Positions 27,854 to 36,362 of a DNA stretch of 64,000 nt are shown here, in pieces. How positions within the stretch are numbered: position 1 is the stretch's first letter; every line of letters begins with the position of its first letter. The translations under genes were made by a program, and so were the position numbers. The notes below the pieces were generated by a model. The model was not told where the DNA came from and ran no database searches. It saw only the letters and a program-made list of their open reading frames with translations. The DNA comes from UBA817 sp049889215 (lineage in GTDB: Bacteria > Margulisbacteria > Marinamargulisbacteria > UBA817), in contig JBMHDV010000005.1 of the NCBI GenBank assembly GCA_049889215.1, positions 1-64,000 of the forward strand, in the 5' to 3' direction.

Positions 27854-29335
27854 TTGAATAATAGCATTCAAAATAGTAGTCGTCATATTAGACCATCTTC
27901 TTATCGTAGACAGGATAGTCAACAATCCGTCGGAACATCAACAAATAAACGTACCATACAGAAAAAGATGCTAGCAAAGGCTAAAGGTAAGTACTCTAAA
28001 GTTCCCGATCTAACAGAAGCACTAAATAAAAAAACAAATTTTACAGATAAGCGCATAGACCACAAAATGGAAATGGTATTTAAATTTAAAGAAGGCTCGG
28101 CACCATCAACGGAAACCGGCGAAATGGGTCTCAAATGCTTTTTTTTAGAGCAATCACTAGAGGCAGGAAGCACAACAAAAGAAGAATGCATTGCTACCTG
28201 CAACGCGCTGTTTGACTATGTGACAAATTTTGAAACACAAGGTGTTTTTGATGATACAATGTTTGGTTCTGCACTAAATTTAGTTGGAGCAAACATACCT
28301 CAATCCTCCGGCAGATTAAATAATTCACCAAAGGATCTCGCAACCAAAATGCATTATTTTGAAGACCTGCTCCAACGTTGCGATGACCAATATCCAGGGG
28401 CCATGGAAGCGGTCATGACATCCAAAGGGATGGGTTATGCCGAGCCTGCATCTCGACCTCAACAATCGAGGGCAATACCCACTGCTGGACTATCAATGGC
28501 CGATAACGCCGCTCGGCACCGGTTAAACATATCATACGAAGGTAGAGAAAAATATAATTCAGAACAAGACAACGTTACGGCTGACTTTGCAGAAAAATAC
28601 AATTCAGAGCAGAACGAGCTTAAAAACGATTATTATTATTCAGATGATGTATATAATGATATAGAAGAAGAATTTGAACTCAGTTTAGAATTTCTTAACA
28701 AGGACCCGGATCCGGATGATGATGAATATAAAAGTAAATTTAAATCAGAGCGAGACCAAGTAACTAATACATCTCGGCCAGACTCACCAACAGGTGTTGC
28801 TGACGTTTTTAAAGCCATGAGTCCGGATAATGCACAAAAATTAATTCAAACCATTTTTGATGAGATTGTTACAGATCCAGTCTTTAAAAATAGGTCATCC
28901 TTTCAGGCCGTGATGGATGCCTTTCGTAAGGGAACTGTATTTACTAACAATAATAACGGTAAGCGTGGAAAAAATGAAACATGTGGCACCAACTATTTAA
29001 ATAAAAACCATAAACAAAAAATAATTGATATCTCGAATGGCACAAGCAAACAATCCGAAGGCGTTCAACGAATTTGTGAATTATTTAAAGACCATGCACA
29101 AGAACTTGAACAATTGATTGACTCACAGGGTGACCTAAAAGGCGAAAAAATTTACTATAATACATCAATACTTAAACCAAAATTATCATGGGTTGAGAGT
29201 TCGTTTGTTAAAAATGAGATTCAAGTCACAACTGATTCGTTTATATTAATGGCAAAAGTCATGATCAACCATGAGAGTTTAGAGGGTAGCGCTGCCGGTA
29301 ACTTTGCACATCGCTTAAGTGAACTGGTCCGATAA
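27854..29335 (+). CDS. Orphan protein, 493 residues
   Basis: Not recognised. The start is TTG at 27854, 6 nt after a strong AGGGAGGG ribosome-binding site; an in-frame TTG at 27824 lies upstream of that site and is unlikely. Hydrophilic throughout, with no membrane helix. It contains an imperfect repeat (EKYNSEQDNVTADF / EKYNSEQNELKNDY, about residues 230-260), an acidic stretch (NDIEEEFELSLEF) and DPDPDDDEYK. The C-terminal third is helical. Single gene, A/T-rich, ending 15 nt from the convergent glyS. Effector-like in style, but there is no evidence for secretion. Confidence 0.6.
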   Translation: MNNSIQNSSRHIRPSSYRRQDSQQSVGTSTNKRTIQKKMLAKAKGKYSKVPDLTEALNKKTNFTDKRIDHKMEMVFKFKEGSAPSTETGEMGLKCFFLEQSLEAGSTTKEECIATCNALFDYVTNFETQGVFDDTMFGSALNLVGANIPQSSGRLNNSPKDLATKMHYFEDLLQRCDDQYPGAMEAVMTSKGMGYAEPASRPQQSRAIPTAGLSMADNAARHRLNISYEGREKYNSEQDNVTADFAEKYNSEQNELKNDYYYSDDVYNDIEEEFELSLEFLNKDPDPDDDEYKSKFKSERDQVTNTSRPDSPTGVADVFKAMSPDNAQKLIQTIFDEIVTDPVFKNRSSFQAVMDAFRKGTVFTNNNNGKRGKNETCGTNYLNKNHKQKIIDISNGTSKQSEGVQRICELFKDHAQELEQLIDSQGDLKGEKIYYNTSILKPKLSWVESSFVKNEIQVTTDSFILMAKVMINHESLEGSAAGNFAHRLSELVR

Positions 29336-29350
29336 CGTTAAGGCAAATGG

Positions 29351-31426
29351 TTATTTAGTCAACTTTAGCCAATCACCCACTTGGCCAAAATGATCGTTCA
29401 CCAACTTAATAAACGAGCGACGGTTTTGGGCTACCGCCGGGTTATCGGCATTCACCAGAACTGAATCAAAATACGTGCTTAAGGTTTCGCAAAATGCCAC
29501 GGTGGCTTGCACATCATTGGCATTCAATAGCCAGTCGGACTTGGCTTGCAAATTCTGGAAGGTATCGTATGCCTGACGTTCAATTTCATGTTCAAAATAG
29601 GCATCCGAAATGGGGTTTGGGGTGCTAAACCCGTCAATCAATTTGGCGACGCGCGTGGTGGTGTCCAATAACAACCCATACTGATCAGGTTGTGTTGATT
29701 TTAACGATTTTAATGCGATGCCCTGCTGAATGGCGTGCAGAGGCTGGGTTAGAAAATCACCCGATACCAACTGAATCACATCTGGTGCTAATCCCATTTC
29801 CAAACACACCGACTCAATTCGCTTCATAAAAAAGGTGCTGCACTTATTAAAATTTTCAGCCACGGGTTTGTCCAAGGTAATGGTTGCATCTTCCAATAGT
29901 AAATGGAGGTTTAATGGCAGTTGATTGGCCACAATCATGCGCGTAATGGCAATCATTGAGCGACGAATCCCCCATGGGTCCCTAGACCCTGTGGGAATGG
30001 CATTGTTTTCAAAACACGCCACCATGGTGTCTATTCGATCAGCAATGGCGATCACAACACCTTCAAGATGAGTTGGCAAATCATCGCCATCAAAGCGAGG
30101 GTTGTAATGCTCTGCAATGGCCGTAGCAATGACGGGTTCTTCTTTAAAACGTAATGCGTAGTAACCACCCATGGTCCCCTGCAAACTGGGCAATTCCCCG
30201 ACCATTTGAGACACCAAATCGGCTTTGGCACGATGGGCCGCACGATCAATATTGTCGCGGGTGGTTTTATCCACGTCCAATTGATCACAAATGGTGTGGC
30301 AAATGTGGCAGATGCGTTCCACTTTGTCGCCAATACTACCCAAGCCCTCTTGAAATACAATTCGGTTCAGAGCCTCGTTCCAATCTTTAAACCCATTGGC
30401 CTTTAGGTCCTCATCCCAAAAAAAGCGAACATCGTTCAAACGAGCCATCATGACACGACGGTTGCCAGCAATAATGGTGGCTTTGTTTTTTTCCGTTACG
30501 GAATCAGCAATAATAACACAGGCATTTTTTAGGCCATCATTGGTGTCAACCAAAAAGGCTTTTTGGTGCTTTTTCAAGCACTCCACCAGCACTTCCTTTG
30601 GCAATTCTAAAAACGCCTCATCAAACTCAATTTCCAATGCCACTGGCCATTCAGCCAAATGGGTAACTTCATTTAAAAGCGCTTGGTCCACACTCGGAAT
30701 TAAGTCATTCAGTTGTGTTTTAATGTGGTCCCGGCGTTGCTGTTGGTCCACCATCACGTTGGCATCGGTTAATTGTTGCGTATACGTTAATGGCGATTCT
30801 ATGGTTAAAACCTGCCCCGATGATGCGTCGTCCCCTTGGGTTAAAAATCGATGGCCATAACTGACATTGCCTGCCTGAACGCCAAATAAAGTGATTGGTA
30901 GTACCGTGGTATCCACCATGGCACATACCCACTGAATCGGTCGAATGAATGGGCCAATATTATTTCCCCATACCATCGCAATGGGCAACTTCATTTTTGC
31001 AATGGCGGCTTCCAATACGGCAGGCAAACAATCAATGGCGGCTTGACCTTTAATAAATCGTTTGGCCATGAGCACCTCATCACCCTTCTTATTGGTGGTG
31101 CTCTGAAGTTGGTCTGGTTCAACGCCACATTTTTTGGCAAAACCAATGGCCGGTGGTAACCACTCGCCATCATCATTTTTAGCAATACGAAGAGGCGGTC
31201 CTTCTAGGGTTTCATCAATATCCGCTTGTTGGCCATGAATACTGGTAATCACAAACGAAAATCGGCGGTAGGTGGCCATGGCAGAGATACCTGTCTCAGG
31301 CGTTGCTAAGCGGCTTTGTTCAATGGCACCTTCGATTAATTTCGTTAAATCAGTAATGCAACCATCAATAAACCGGGCTGGGATTTCTTCCATCCCAATT
31401 TCAAGCAATACATTAGGCATGAGCAA
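29351..31426 (-). CDS. glyS: Glycyl-tRNA synthetase beta subunit
   Basis: 691 residues; N-terminal LLEIGMEEIPARFIDG and the block ARLNDVRFFWDEDLK near residue 325 are diagnostic; an HD-like region and an anticodon-binding C-terminus follow. Works as an alpha2beta2 enzyme with GlyQ to charge tRNA-Gly. It overlaps glyQ by 14 nt. Start may be Met1 or Met3. Confidence 0.96.
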   Translation of the reverse strand: MLMPNVLLEIGMEEIPARFIDGCITDLTKLIEGAIEQSRLATPETGISAMATYRRFSFVITSIHGQQADIDETLEGPPLRIAKNDDGEWLPPAIGFAKKCGVEPDQLQSTTNKKGDEVLMAKRFIKGQAAIDCLPAVLEAAIAKMKLPIAMVWGNNIGPFIRPIQWVCAMVDTTVLPITLFGVQAGNVSYGHRFLTQGDDASSGQVLTIESPLTYTQQLTDANVMVDQQQRRDHIKTQLNDLIPSVDQALLNEVTHLAEWPVALEIEFDEAFLELPKEVLVECLKKHQKAFLVDTNDGLKNACVIIADSVTEKNKATIIAGNRRVMMARLNDVRFFWDEDLKANGFKDWNEALNRIVFQEGLGSIGDKVERICHICHTICDQLDVDKTTRDNIDRAAHRAKADLVSQMVGELPSLQGTMGGYYALRFKEEPVIATAIAEHYNPRFDGDDLPTHLEGVVIAIADRIDTMVACFENNAIPTGSRDPWGIRRSMIAITRMIVANQLPLNLHLLLEDATITLDKPVAENFNKCSTFFMKRIESVCLEMGLAPDVIQLVSGDFLTQPLHAIQQGIALKSLKSTQPDQYGLLLDTTTRVAKLIDGFSTPNPISDAYFEHEIERQAYDTFQNLQAKSDWLLNANDVQATVAFCETLSTYFDSVLVNADNPAVAQNRRSFIKLVNDHFGQVGDWLKLTK

Positions 31427-32282
31427 CCTCTTTTTCTACGTATAAATTCGCACATTTAAACGCCAAGTCACGAATGCGTAAAATATAACTCATTCGTTCC
31501 GTAACCGAAATGGCACCACGGGCATCCAGCAAATTAAAGGTATGCGAACACTTTAAGCAATACTCAAATGCAGGGAACACCAAATCATTGCCAATACAAT
31601 CTTGCGATTCAGCCTCATAATGTTTAAACAAATCAAATAATCGATCCACATTGGCATGGGTAAAATTATAATGGGATTGCTCGATTTCAAACTGCTTATA
31701 AATGTCTTTATATAGTACAGGTTGTCCCGATGGATTGGTTTGCCATTGCAAATCCATCACATGATCCACATTCTGAATATACATGGCCAAGCGCTCAAGG
31801 CCATAGGTAATTTCAACAGACACGGGATTGCAATCTATGCCGCCACACTGTTGAAAATAGGTAAACTGTGTAATTTCCATGCCATTTAACCAGACCTCCC
31901 AACCAACGCCCCAGGCGCCCAGTGTTGGGGATTCCCAATTATCTTCTACAAAACGAATGTCATGATCCTTGGCATTAATGCCAATGGCTGCCAAGCTTTG
32001 AATGTATAAATCCTGGATATTATCCGGGGACGGTTTCATAATCACTTGATACTGAAAATAGTGTTGCAATCGATTGGGATTTTCGGCGTAGCGGCCATCC
32101 GTTGGCCGACGTGAAGGTTCAACATACGCCACATTCCATGGCTGTGGCCCCAAACAACGTAACGTTGTGTGCGGGCTCATTGTCCCAGCCCCTTTTTCGG
32201 TATCATAAGGCAACACCAACAAACACCCTTGGTTGGACCAAAAGGTATTCAATTGCTGGATAATGTCTTGAAACGACAGCAT
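31413..32282 (-). CDS. glyQ: Glycyl-tRNA synthetase alpha subunit
   Basis: 289 residues. Class II catalytic subunit: FWSNQGCLLVLPYDTEKGAGTMSPHTTLR at the start (two pieces around residue 15-42), YVEPSRRPTDGRYAENPNR near 55 and ITYGLERLAMYIQ near 155. Catalyses glycyl-adenylate formation with GlyS bound. The ATG has no ribosome-binding site but a TAAAAT 6 nt upstream. Confidence 0.97.
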   Translation of the reverse strand: MLSFQDIIQQLNTFWSNQGCLLVLPYDTEKGAGTMSPHTTLRCLGPQPWNVAYVEPSRRPTDGRYAENPNRLQHYFQYQVIMKPSPDNIQDLYIQSLAAIGINAKDHDIRFVEDNWESPTLGAWGVGWEVWLNGMEITQFTYFQQCGGIDCNPVSVEITYGLERLAMYIQNVDHVMDLQWQTNPSGQPVLYKDIYKQFEIEQSHYNFTHANVDRLFDLFKHYEAESQDCIGNDLVFPAFEYCLKCSHTFNLLDARGAISVTERMSYILRIRDLAFKCANLYVEKEVAHA

Positions 32283-32288
32283 TCCATT

Positions 32289-32294
32289 ATTTTA
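32289..32294 (-). promoter_or_regulatory. -10 element for leaderless glyQS
   Basis: TAAAAT on the minus strand, exactly 6 nt before the glyQ ATG. The -35 region is a T-run without a clear hexamer. Confidence 0.45.
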
Positions 32295-32342
32295 CACGAG
32301 AATTTTGCTTAAAAAAAGTCTAAAAATTTGCGACAGTTTAAC

Positions 32343-32510
32343 TTACTCGTTCTTTACCCAACGGCGATACAGGGTATAAAAGTCATCCAAAAATGAAGAT
32401 CGACCCTGTCGGTCATACTCTTTCTTTTGACGGCCTTCATAGGTGGGTGCAATGTCTGCTACAAACTCACCAGATACTTCGGTTAACTGTTCTTTTTTAC
32501 GTCGTCCCAT
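32343..32510 (-). CDS. Small basic protein, 55 residues
   Basis: ATG at 32510 follows AAAGGGGGAAGT, a strong ribosome-binding site. The product begins MGRRKKEQLTEVSGEF, has EGRQKKEYDRQGRSSF in the middle and ends DDFYTLYRRWVKNE. Hydrophilic, charged, no cysteine and no membrane helix. Not recognised. It lies 60 nt upstream of glyQ on the same strand. Confidence 0.6.
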   Translation of the reverse strand: MGRRKKEQLTEVSGEFVADIAPTYEGRQKKEYDRQGRSSFLDDFYTLYRRWVKNE

Positions 32511-32618
32511 ACTTCCCCCTTTAAAATCTCATACCCATAATTCATTAAATTTAAACATGATAAAAAATCACTAAATAATGACTTCTTTTCATCGATAACA
32601 AATACCAAGGAGTAAAGT

Positions 32619-32834
32619 ATGTTTCGATTATTCGATATTTTAGTGTTCATTACTGCAGGTGCAGCATTTGCACTTTCAGCCTATATATTTGTTTTTGGTG
32701 ATCGAACAACCGCACTCTATGTTGGTTTGTGGACACCGATCATTTTAGGGTTTGGCATCCATATAAAATTGGTTCGTATTGTGCATTTTGTACTCTATCG
32801 AAACCTATCAAAGGAGGATGACACCGTTGGGTAA
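32619..32834 (+). CDS. Small two-helix membrane protein
   Basis: 71 residues: two hydrophobic segments (about 5-26 and 34-50) and a short basic tail. AAGGAG 6 nt before the ATG. Its last codons contain the ribosome-binding site and start of the next gene, so the two are coupled. Unknown function; perhaps a partner for the membrane-anchored form of the lysine-rich protein. Confidence 0.6.
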   Translation: MFRLFDILVFITAGAAFALSAYIFVFGDRTTALYVGLWTPIILGFGIHIKLVRIVHFVLYRNLSKEDDTVG

Positions 32835-33378
32835 ATTACAAATTATTATTGCTGGCTTTTTATTTTTTAGTTTAGCCACAACTGCATTTTTACTCACTCT
32901 GATTGAATTTGTGAATATGGATAAAAATCCAGACAACTATAAAAATCCAAGATACAAAAAAAATAATAAAAAGGAGTCATCAAACAAAAATAAATCAACA
33001 ACAACCTCAGTAAAAAAGGAGTCAACAACCATGGCAACAACAACTAAAAAACGGGCAACTGCTAAAAAAACAGCGGTTAAGTCACGTGCAACAACTGCTA
33101 AAAAAGCAACTACAAAAAAGGCCACTGTCGCCAAAAAAGCAACCAAAACAGTTGCTAAGAAAAAGGTCGCCACTAAAAAAGCCACTGTCGCTAAAAAAGC
33201 AACCAAAACAGTTGCTAAGAAGAAGGTTGCTACCAAAAAGTCAGCCGTTGCTAAAAAAGCAACCAAAACAGTCGCTAAAAAGAAGGTTGCGACTAAAAAA
33301 TCAGCCGTTGCTAAACGCGCAACTAAAACAGTCGCTAAAAAATCCACGGCTAAAAAAAGAACTGCAAAAAAAGCGTAA
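32827..33378 (+). CDS. Histone H1-like lysine/alanine-rich protein with membrane-anchored N-terminal extension
   Basis: The full frame starts at TTG 32827 (AAGGAGG at 32811-32817) and gives 183 residues: one membrane helix (LQIIIAGFLFFSLATTAFLL), a polar linker, then a C-terminal region of repeated AKKATKTVAKKKVATKK like bacterial H1/Hc1-type DNA-binding proteins. Inside the frame, AAGGAG (33016-33021) stands 9 nt before ATG 33031, which would start a 115-residue soluble H1-like protein (MATTTKKRATAKK). So one gene may make two products: a membrane-tethered and a free chromatin-like protein. The H1-like identity rests on composition and repeat pattern. ATG 32818 is a possible but badly spaced start for the long form. 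Confidence 0.75.
   Translation: MGKLQIIIAGFLFFSLATTAFLLTLIEFVNMDKNPDNYKNPRYKKNNKKESSNKNKSTTTSVKKESTTMATTTKKRATAKKTAVKSRATTAKKATTKKATVAKKATKTVAKKKVATKKATVAKKATKTVAKKKVATKKSAVAKKATKTVAKKKVATKKSAVAKRATKTVAKKSTAKKRTAKKA
33121..33345 (+). repeat. 60-bp tandem repeats in the H1-like gene
   Basis: About three and a half copies with an exact 60-nt period encoding a 20-residue VAKKATKTVAKKKVATKKSA-type unit. Likely to vary in number. The low-complexity sequence also opens a false 136-codon frame on the other strand. Confidence 0.8.
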
Positions 33379-33400
33379 TTTTTTTAAAACAAGCAACATT

Positions 33401-33430
33401 AAAAACGGGTGTCTGACACCCGTTTTTTTA
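33401..33430. terminator. Bidirectional rho-independent terminator
   Basis: Stem AAAACGGGTGT / ACACCCGTTTT around a 3-nt loop, flanked by A-run and T-run. It serves the H1-like gene on the plus strand and the M20 hydrolase on the minus strand. Confidence 0.9.
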
Positions 33431-33431
33431 T

Positions 33432-34577
33432 TTAACCGACCAACCGTGCGGCATTGGCCAAAACAGCTGCACCAACAAAAATCGCATCATCATGCGCAAT
33501 GAATTCCGGAGTATGAACGGGTATAAATGGTTCATTCTCCAAGCGTGCACCCACCCTAAAAAACCATCCCGGAAACTGATGGGCATAATACCCAAAATCT
33601 TCTGATGCCATGTTGGGTGCAACCAATGGAACCGCACCGTCATTACCCACAGCCATGCCAATGGCATTTTTTGCAATGGTTGATAAACTGGCATCATTTA
33701 AAACCGCAGGAGAGGCTGAATCAATCCTTAATGTTACCTCACAGCCATTACGTTGGCCTTGCAAGGACGCTAGGGCCGCTTTAATGGCATCACGTTTGCT
33801 TGAATCCAAGCATCGAATGGTACCAGATACCTCGACGGTTGCCGGAATAATATTATGGGCCGACCCACCATGCACTTGGGTGATGGTGATCAAGTTTGTA
33901 TGGTTGGTTAAAGGTGTTGTTGCATCGATAATGGCCGTGCTCAGGTTCGCTGCTTCAGGAATTGGATTAATGCCTTCCTTGGGCCTTGCTGCATGGGCAC
34001 TCTTGCCGGTCACTGTAAAATAGAACTTATCGGAATAGGTTGAAATTGCACCGTCGTGATGCACCACCTGCCCCACGGCATAGCGCCGATCAACATGGGC
34101 ACCAAATATGGCAGCTATGGACGATGGAAGTGCGCCCTCATCCAATAAAAACTTTGCCCCCGTGGCAAGCTCTTCAGCTTGTTGCAAAATAATGATCACA
34201 TCACGTTTGGCCGGGGCTTGCGCCAATAATCGGGCGGCGCCAATGGCCCAGGTGGCATGAACATCATGCCCACATGCGTGCATGACCCCATCGTTTTTTG
34301 ATGCATAAGGCAACCCGGTTGCCTCTTGAATAGGCAAGGCGTCGATGTCGCCACGAATTGCCACTGGTGGCAAGGATTCATCCTGCCCCTTAATTCGTGC
34401 AACAACGCTGGTGCCAGGAGTAATAATGTCAACGGCGTTGCATTTCTTTAATTCGGCCACCAAGGTCTGTTGGGTTTGGTGTTCATGATTCGATAACTCT
34501 GGGTGCTGATGCAGGGTTTGACGTAAAGTCAGTAAATCGTCAATCAGGTCTGGTGTAAATTGCTGCCGAACTGTCAT
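33432..34577 (-). CDS. M20-family amidohydrolase, probable N-acyl-amino-acid deacylase
   Basis: 381 residues. Metal-site motifs of the M20D/hippurate-hydrolase group: HQHPELSNHE near residue 20, MHACGHDVHAT near 98, QQAEELATGAKFLLDEGAL near 130, and MASEDFGYYAH near 340. These enzymes cleave N-acyl amino acids. It is the last gene of a three-gene set with an N-acylamino-acid racemase/OSBS-type enolase and a COG3375-like GNAT; in that known setting the M20 protein removes the succinyl group from N-succinyl-L-amino acids. Adjacent to the racemase gene with no gap (ATG 34577, stop codon of the previous gene at 34578). Confidence 0.88.
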   Translation of the reverse strand: MTVRQQFTPDLIDDLLTLRQTLHQHPELSNHEHQTQQTLVAELKKCNAVDIITPGTSVVARIKGQDESLPPVAIRGDIDALPIQEATGLPYASKNDGVMHACGHDVHATWAIGAARLLAQAPAKRDVIIILQQAEELATGAKFLLDEGALPSSIAAIFGAHVDRRYAVGQVVHHDGAISTYSDKFYFTVTGKSAHAARPKEGINPIPEAANLSTAIIDATTPLTNHTNLITITQVHGGSAHNIIPATVEVSGTIRCLDSSKRDAIKAALASLQGQRNGCEVTLRIDSASPAVLNDASLSTIAKNAIGMAVGNDGAVPLVAPNMASEDFGYYAHQFPGWFFRVGARLENEPFIPVHTPEFIAHDDAIFVGAAVLANAARLVG

Positions 34578-35699
34578 TTATGCCGTGACAGTTTCTTTTT
34601 CGATGGTGAGTGATTCGATACGATCAACATCAATATCAACCCCCAACCCGGGGCCCGTTGGCACTTGCATCATGCCATCGTTGGACATGGTCCATTCTGG
34701 CGTAACAATATCCTGCGCCCAATAACGGTGGCTGGGTGATGTATCGCCAGGAATGGTAAAATTCGCCTTGCTTGCCAATGCCACATTATAGGCACGGCCA
34801 ATGCCGGTTTCGAGCATGCCACCGCACCATACTGGAATATTATTGGCTTGGCACACATCATGAATTTTGATTGACTCTGTGATTCCGCCAACGCGTCCAG
34901 GCTTGATATTGATGATCTGCGTTGCGCCCAAATCAATGGCCACACGGGCATGTTCAGCATGAAAAATGGATTCATCTAAACAGACTGGCGTATTCAATTG
35001 TGGTTGTAATTTGGCATGCATGGCGATATCGTCCCAAGCAAGGGGCTGCTCCATCATCACCAAGCCCATGGTATCCATGGCTTTTAGTGCGTCAATATCA
35101 GATAAATGATACGCGTTGTTGGCATCCACCATTAACGGGATACCATCACCACATACCTCTCGCACCTTTTCTACAAAAGCGATGTCTTTACCTGGCTTAA
35201 TTTTACATTTAATCTTCTTATACCCAAGGGCCGCTTCTTCTTGCACCAAACTGGCCAAGGCCTCAGGCGAGGATTGAATCCCCAACGAGATGCCGCACTC
35301 AATTGCTGATTTCGTCCCACCGATGGCCTGACTAAGCGATACGCCTAGTTGGGTGGCGTGTAGGGCCCAAGCGGCCATATCCACACTTGCAACGGCCATT
35401 AAATTGCCACGCACATGGGCCTGAATCTTTTCGACCACGTGCGTGGGATGATCAAATGACTGACCGAGCACCAATGGCAAGATATGTTTTTTTAAAACGA
35501 CATGAGCGGTATCCACAGTTTCTGGGGTGTAATTTGGTATTTGTTTGGCCACACATTCCGAAAATATTTGTGTGCCATTTTGATCGATAAATTCCAGCAA
35601 CAATAACCGTTTATTATCAATCCGAGCAGACGAGGTTTCGAATGGGGTTACCAAGGGTAATTCAATGATTCGAAATGTAACTTGGTTAAATTTAATCAT
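34578..35699 (-). CDS. N-acylamino-acid racemase / o-succinylbenzoate synthase family protein
   Basis: Enolase superfamily, MLE subgroup. Catalytic lysine block KKIKCKIKPGKD near residue 155, metal ligands in LMVDANNAY, MMEQPL and CLDESI, second lysine in INIKPGRVGG, and the C-terminal GGMLETGIGRAYNVALAS and FTIPGDTSPSHRYW typical of NSAR/OSBS proteins. Start placed at ATG 35699 (MIKFNQVTF), which overlaps the GNAT stop by 8 nt; the frame runs up to 35741 without support. Beside a GNAT and an M20 hydrolase it more likely racemises N-succinyl amino acids than makes menaquinone, since no other men gene is here. Confidence 0.85.
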   Translation of the reverse strand: MIKFNQVTFRIIELPLVTPFETSSARIDNKRLLLLEFIDQNGTQIFSECVAKQIPNYTPETVDTAHVVLKKHILPLVLGQSFDHPTHVVEKIQAHVRGNLMAVASVDMAAWALHATQLGVSLSQAIGGTKSAIECGISLGIQSSPEALASLVQEEAALGYKKIKCKIKPGKDIAFVEKVREVCGDGIPLMVDANNAYHLSDIDALKAMDTMGLVMMEQPLAWDDIAMHAKLQPQLNTPVCLDESIFHAEHARVAIDLGATQIINIKPGRVGGITESIKIHDVCQANNIPVWCGGMLETGIGRAYNVALASKANFTIPGDTSPSHRYWAQDIVTPEWTMSNDGMMQVPTGPGLGVDIDVDRIESLTIEKETVTA

Positions 35700-36318
35700 A
35701 AGCGTTAAATTGATAATACGGTTGATCACCGTCAAATTCAATCATTGATCCAATAAACCCGTCGGCAAGCGCTGTTTTAATGGTGCTACAAAATGCATCA
35801 TTGGGGGTTGTTGGAATGTGAATTTTTTGTGTTGCTGAGGGGGGTACACTTGTTGGTTCACTTAATTGCCAATCCACAATGGCCCGTTCCCCGGGCGATA
35901 CTGGATACATATCGTTTTCAAAACCAACAATTCGAGCCCCTAACTTATTCAAATTTAAGTGGGCATTTTTGGTATCATACGGATTAAACGACCATAACAG
36001 TGCGTTGATTCCCATGGCAAGCAACGCATCCTTTTGGGCAGCCTTTAATTGCCCACCAATGCCCTGATTGCGGTGCGCTTCTTGCACGGCCAACCGACAA
36101 GACCACTGCGCCTGCTTGCCCTGCCAAACCGCGGGCAAACTTAAAATAAACCCAACCAATTGATCGTCATTATACGCCCCTAAAGCAACCCCACCAATGG
36201 ATTGTGCAATCCGAAATAACGAGGGTGGCATTTGATTATCCACGCCCCAAACATCTGATTGGAGTTGGGCCAATGCGCTAAAATCAGCCGTTGTTATGGG
36301 GTGAATGTTAATTGCCAT
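35692..36318 (-). CDS. GNAT-family acyltransferase (COG3375-like)
   Basis: 208 residues. The acyl-CoA-binding part reads CRLAVQEAHRNQGIGGQLK (V..xxRxxGIG, near residue 78), followed by LLWSFNPYDTKNAHLNLNKLGA, a signature of the COG3375 acyltransferases found with NSAR/OSBS. In the described pathway this protein succinylates D-amino acids, the racemase inverts them and the M20 hydrolase frees the L-form. First gene of the operon. Transcribed from a strong promoter 6 nt upstream of the ATG. Its 5' end and promoter are duplicated 1.3 kb away (37573-37699). Confidence 0.82.
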   Translation of the reverse strand: MAINIHPITTADFSALAQLQSDVWGVDNQMPPSLFRIAQSIGGVALGAYNDDQLVGFILSLPAVWQGKQAQWSCRLAVQEAHRNQGIGGQLKAAQKDALLAMGINALLWSFNPYDTKNAHLNLNKLGARIVGFENDMYPVSPGERAIVDWQLSEPTSVPPSATQKIHIPTTPNDAFCSTIKTALADGFIGSMIEFDGDQPYYQFNAYD

Positions 36319-36358
36319 TCCGATATTATAAAACCAAATGACAGTTGAACCAAGTGGC
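36231..36358 (-). repeat. Gene-end duplication, copy A (functional GNAT 5' end and promoter)
   Basis: A 128-bp stretch holding the GNAT promoter, start codon and first ~29 codons. It recurs at 37573-37699 in the same orientation, roughly 87 percent alike by eye. The two copies bracket the orphan gene 36363-37517. Confidence 0.85.
36325..36353 (-). promoter_or_regulatory. Promoter of the GNAT-racemase-M20 operon, leaderless
   Basis: Minus strand: TTGGTT (36348-36353), 17-bp spacer, TATAAT (36325-36330), 6 nt, ATG. The second copy at 37573-37699 keeps TTGGTT and has TAAAAT instead. Confidence 0.7.
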
Positions 36359-36362
36359 TACG

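Noticed and set aside
32937..33347. 136-codon antisense frame rich in FLATVLVAFL
   Set aside because: Shadow of the lysine/alanine-rich repeats of the H1-like gene; it would be an absurdly repetitive membrane protein without a ribosome-binding site.
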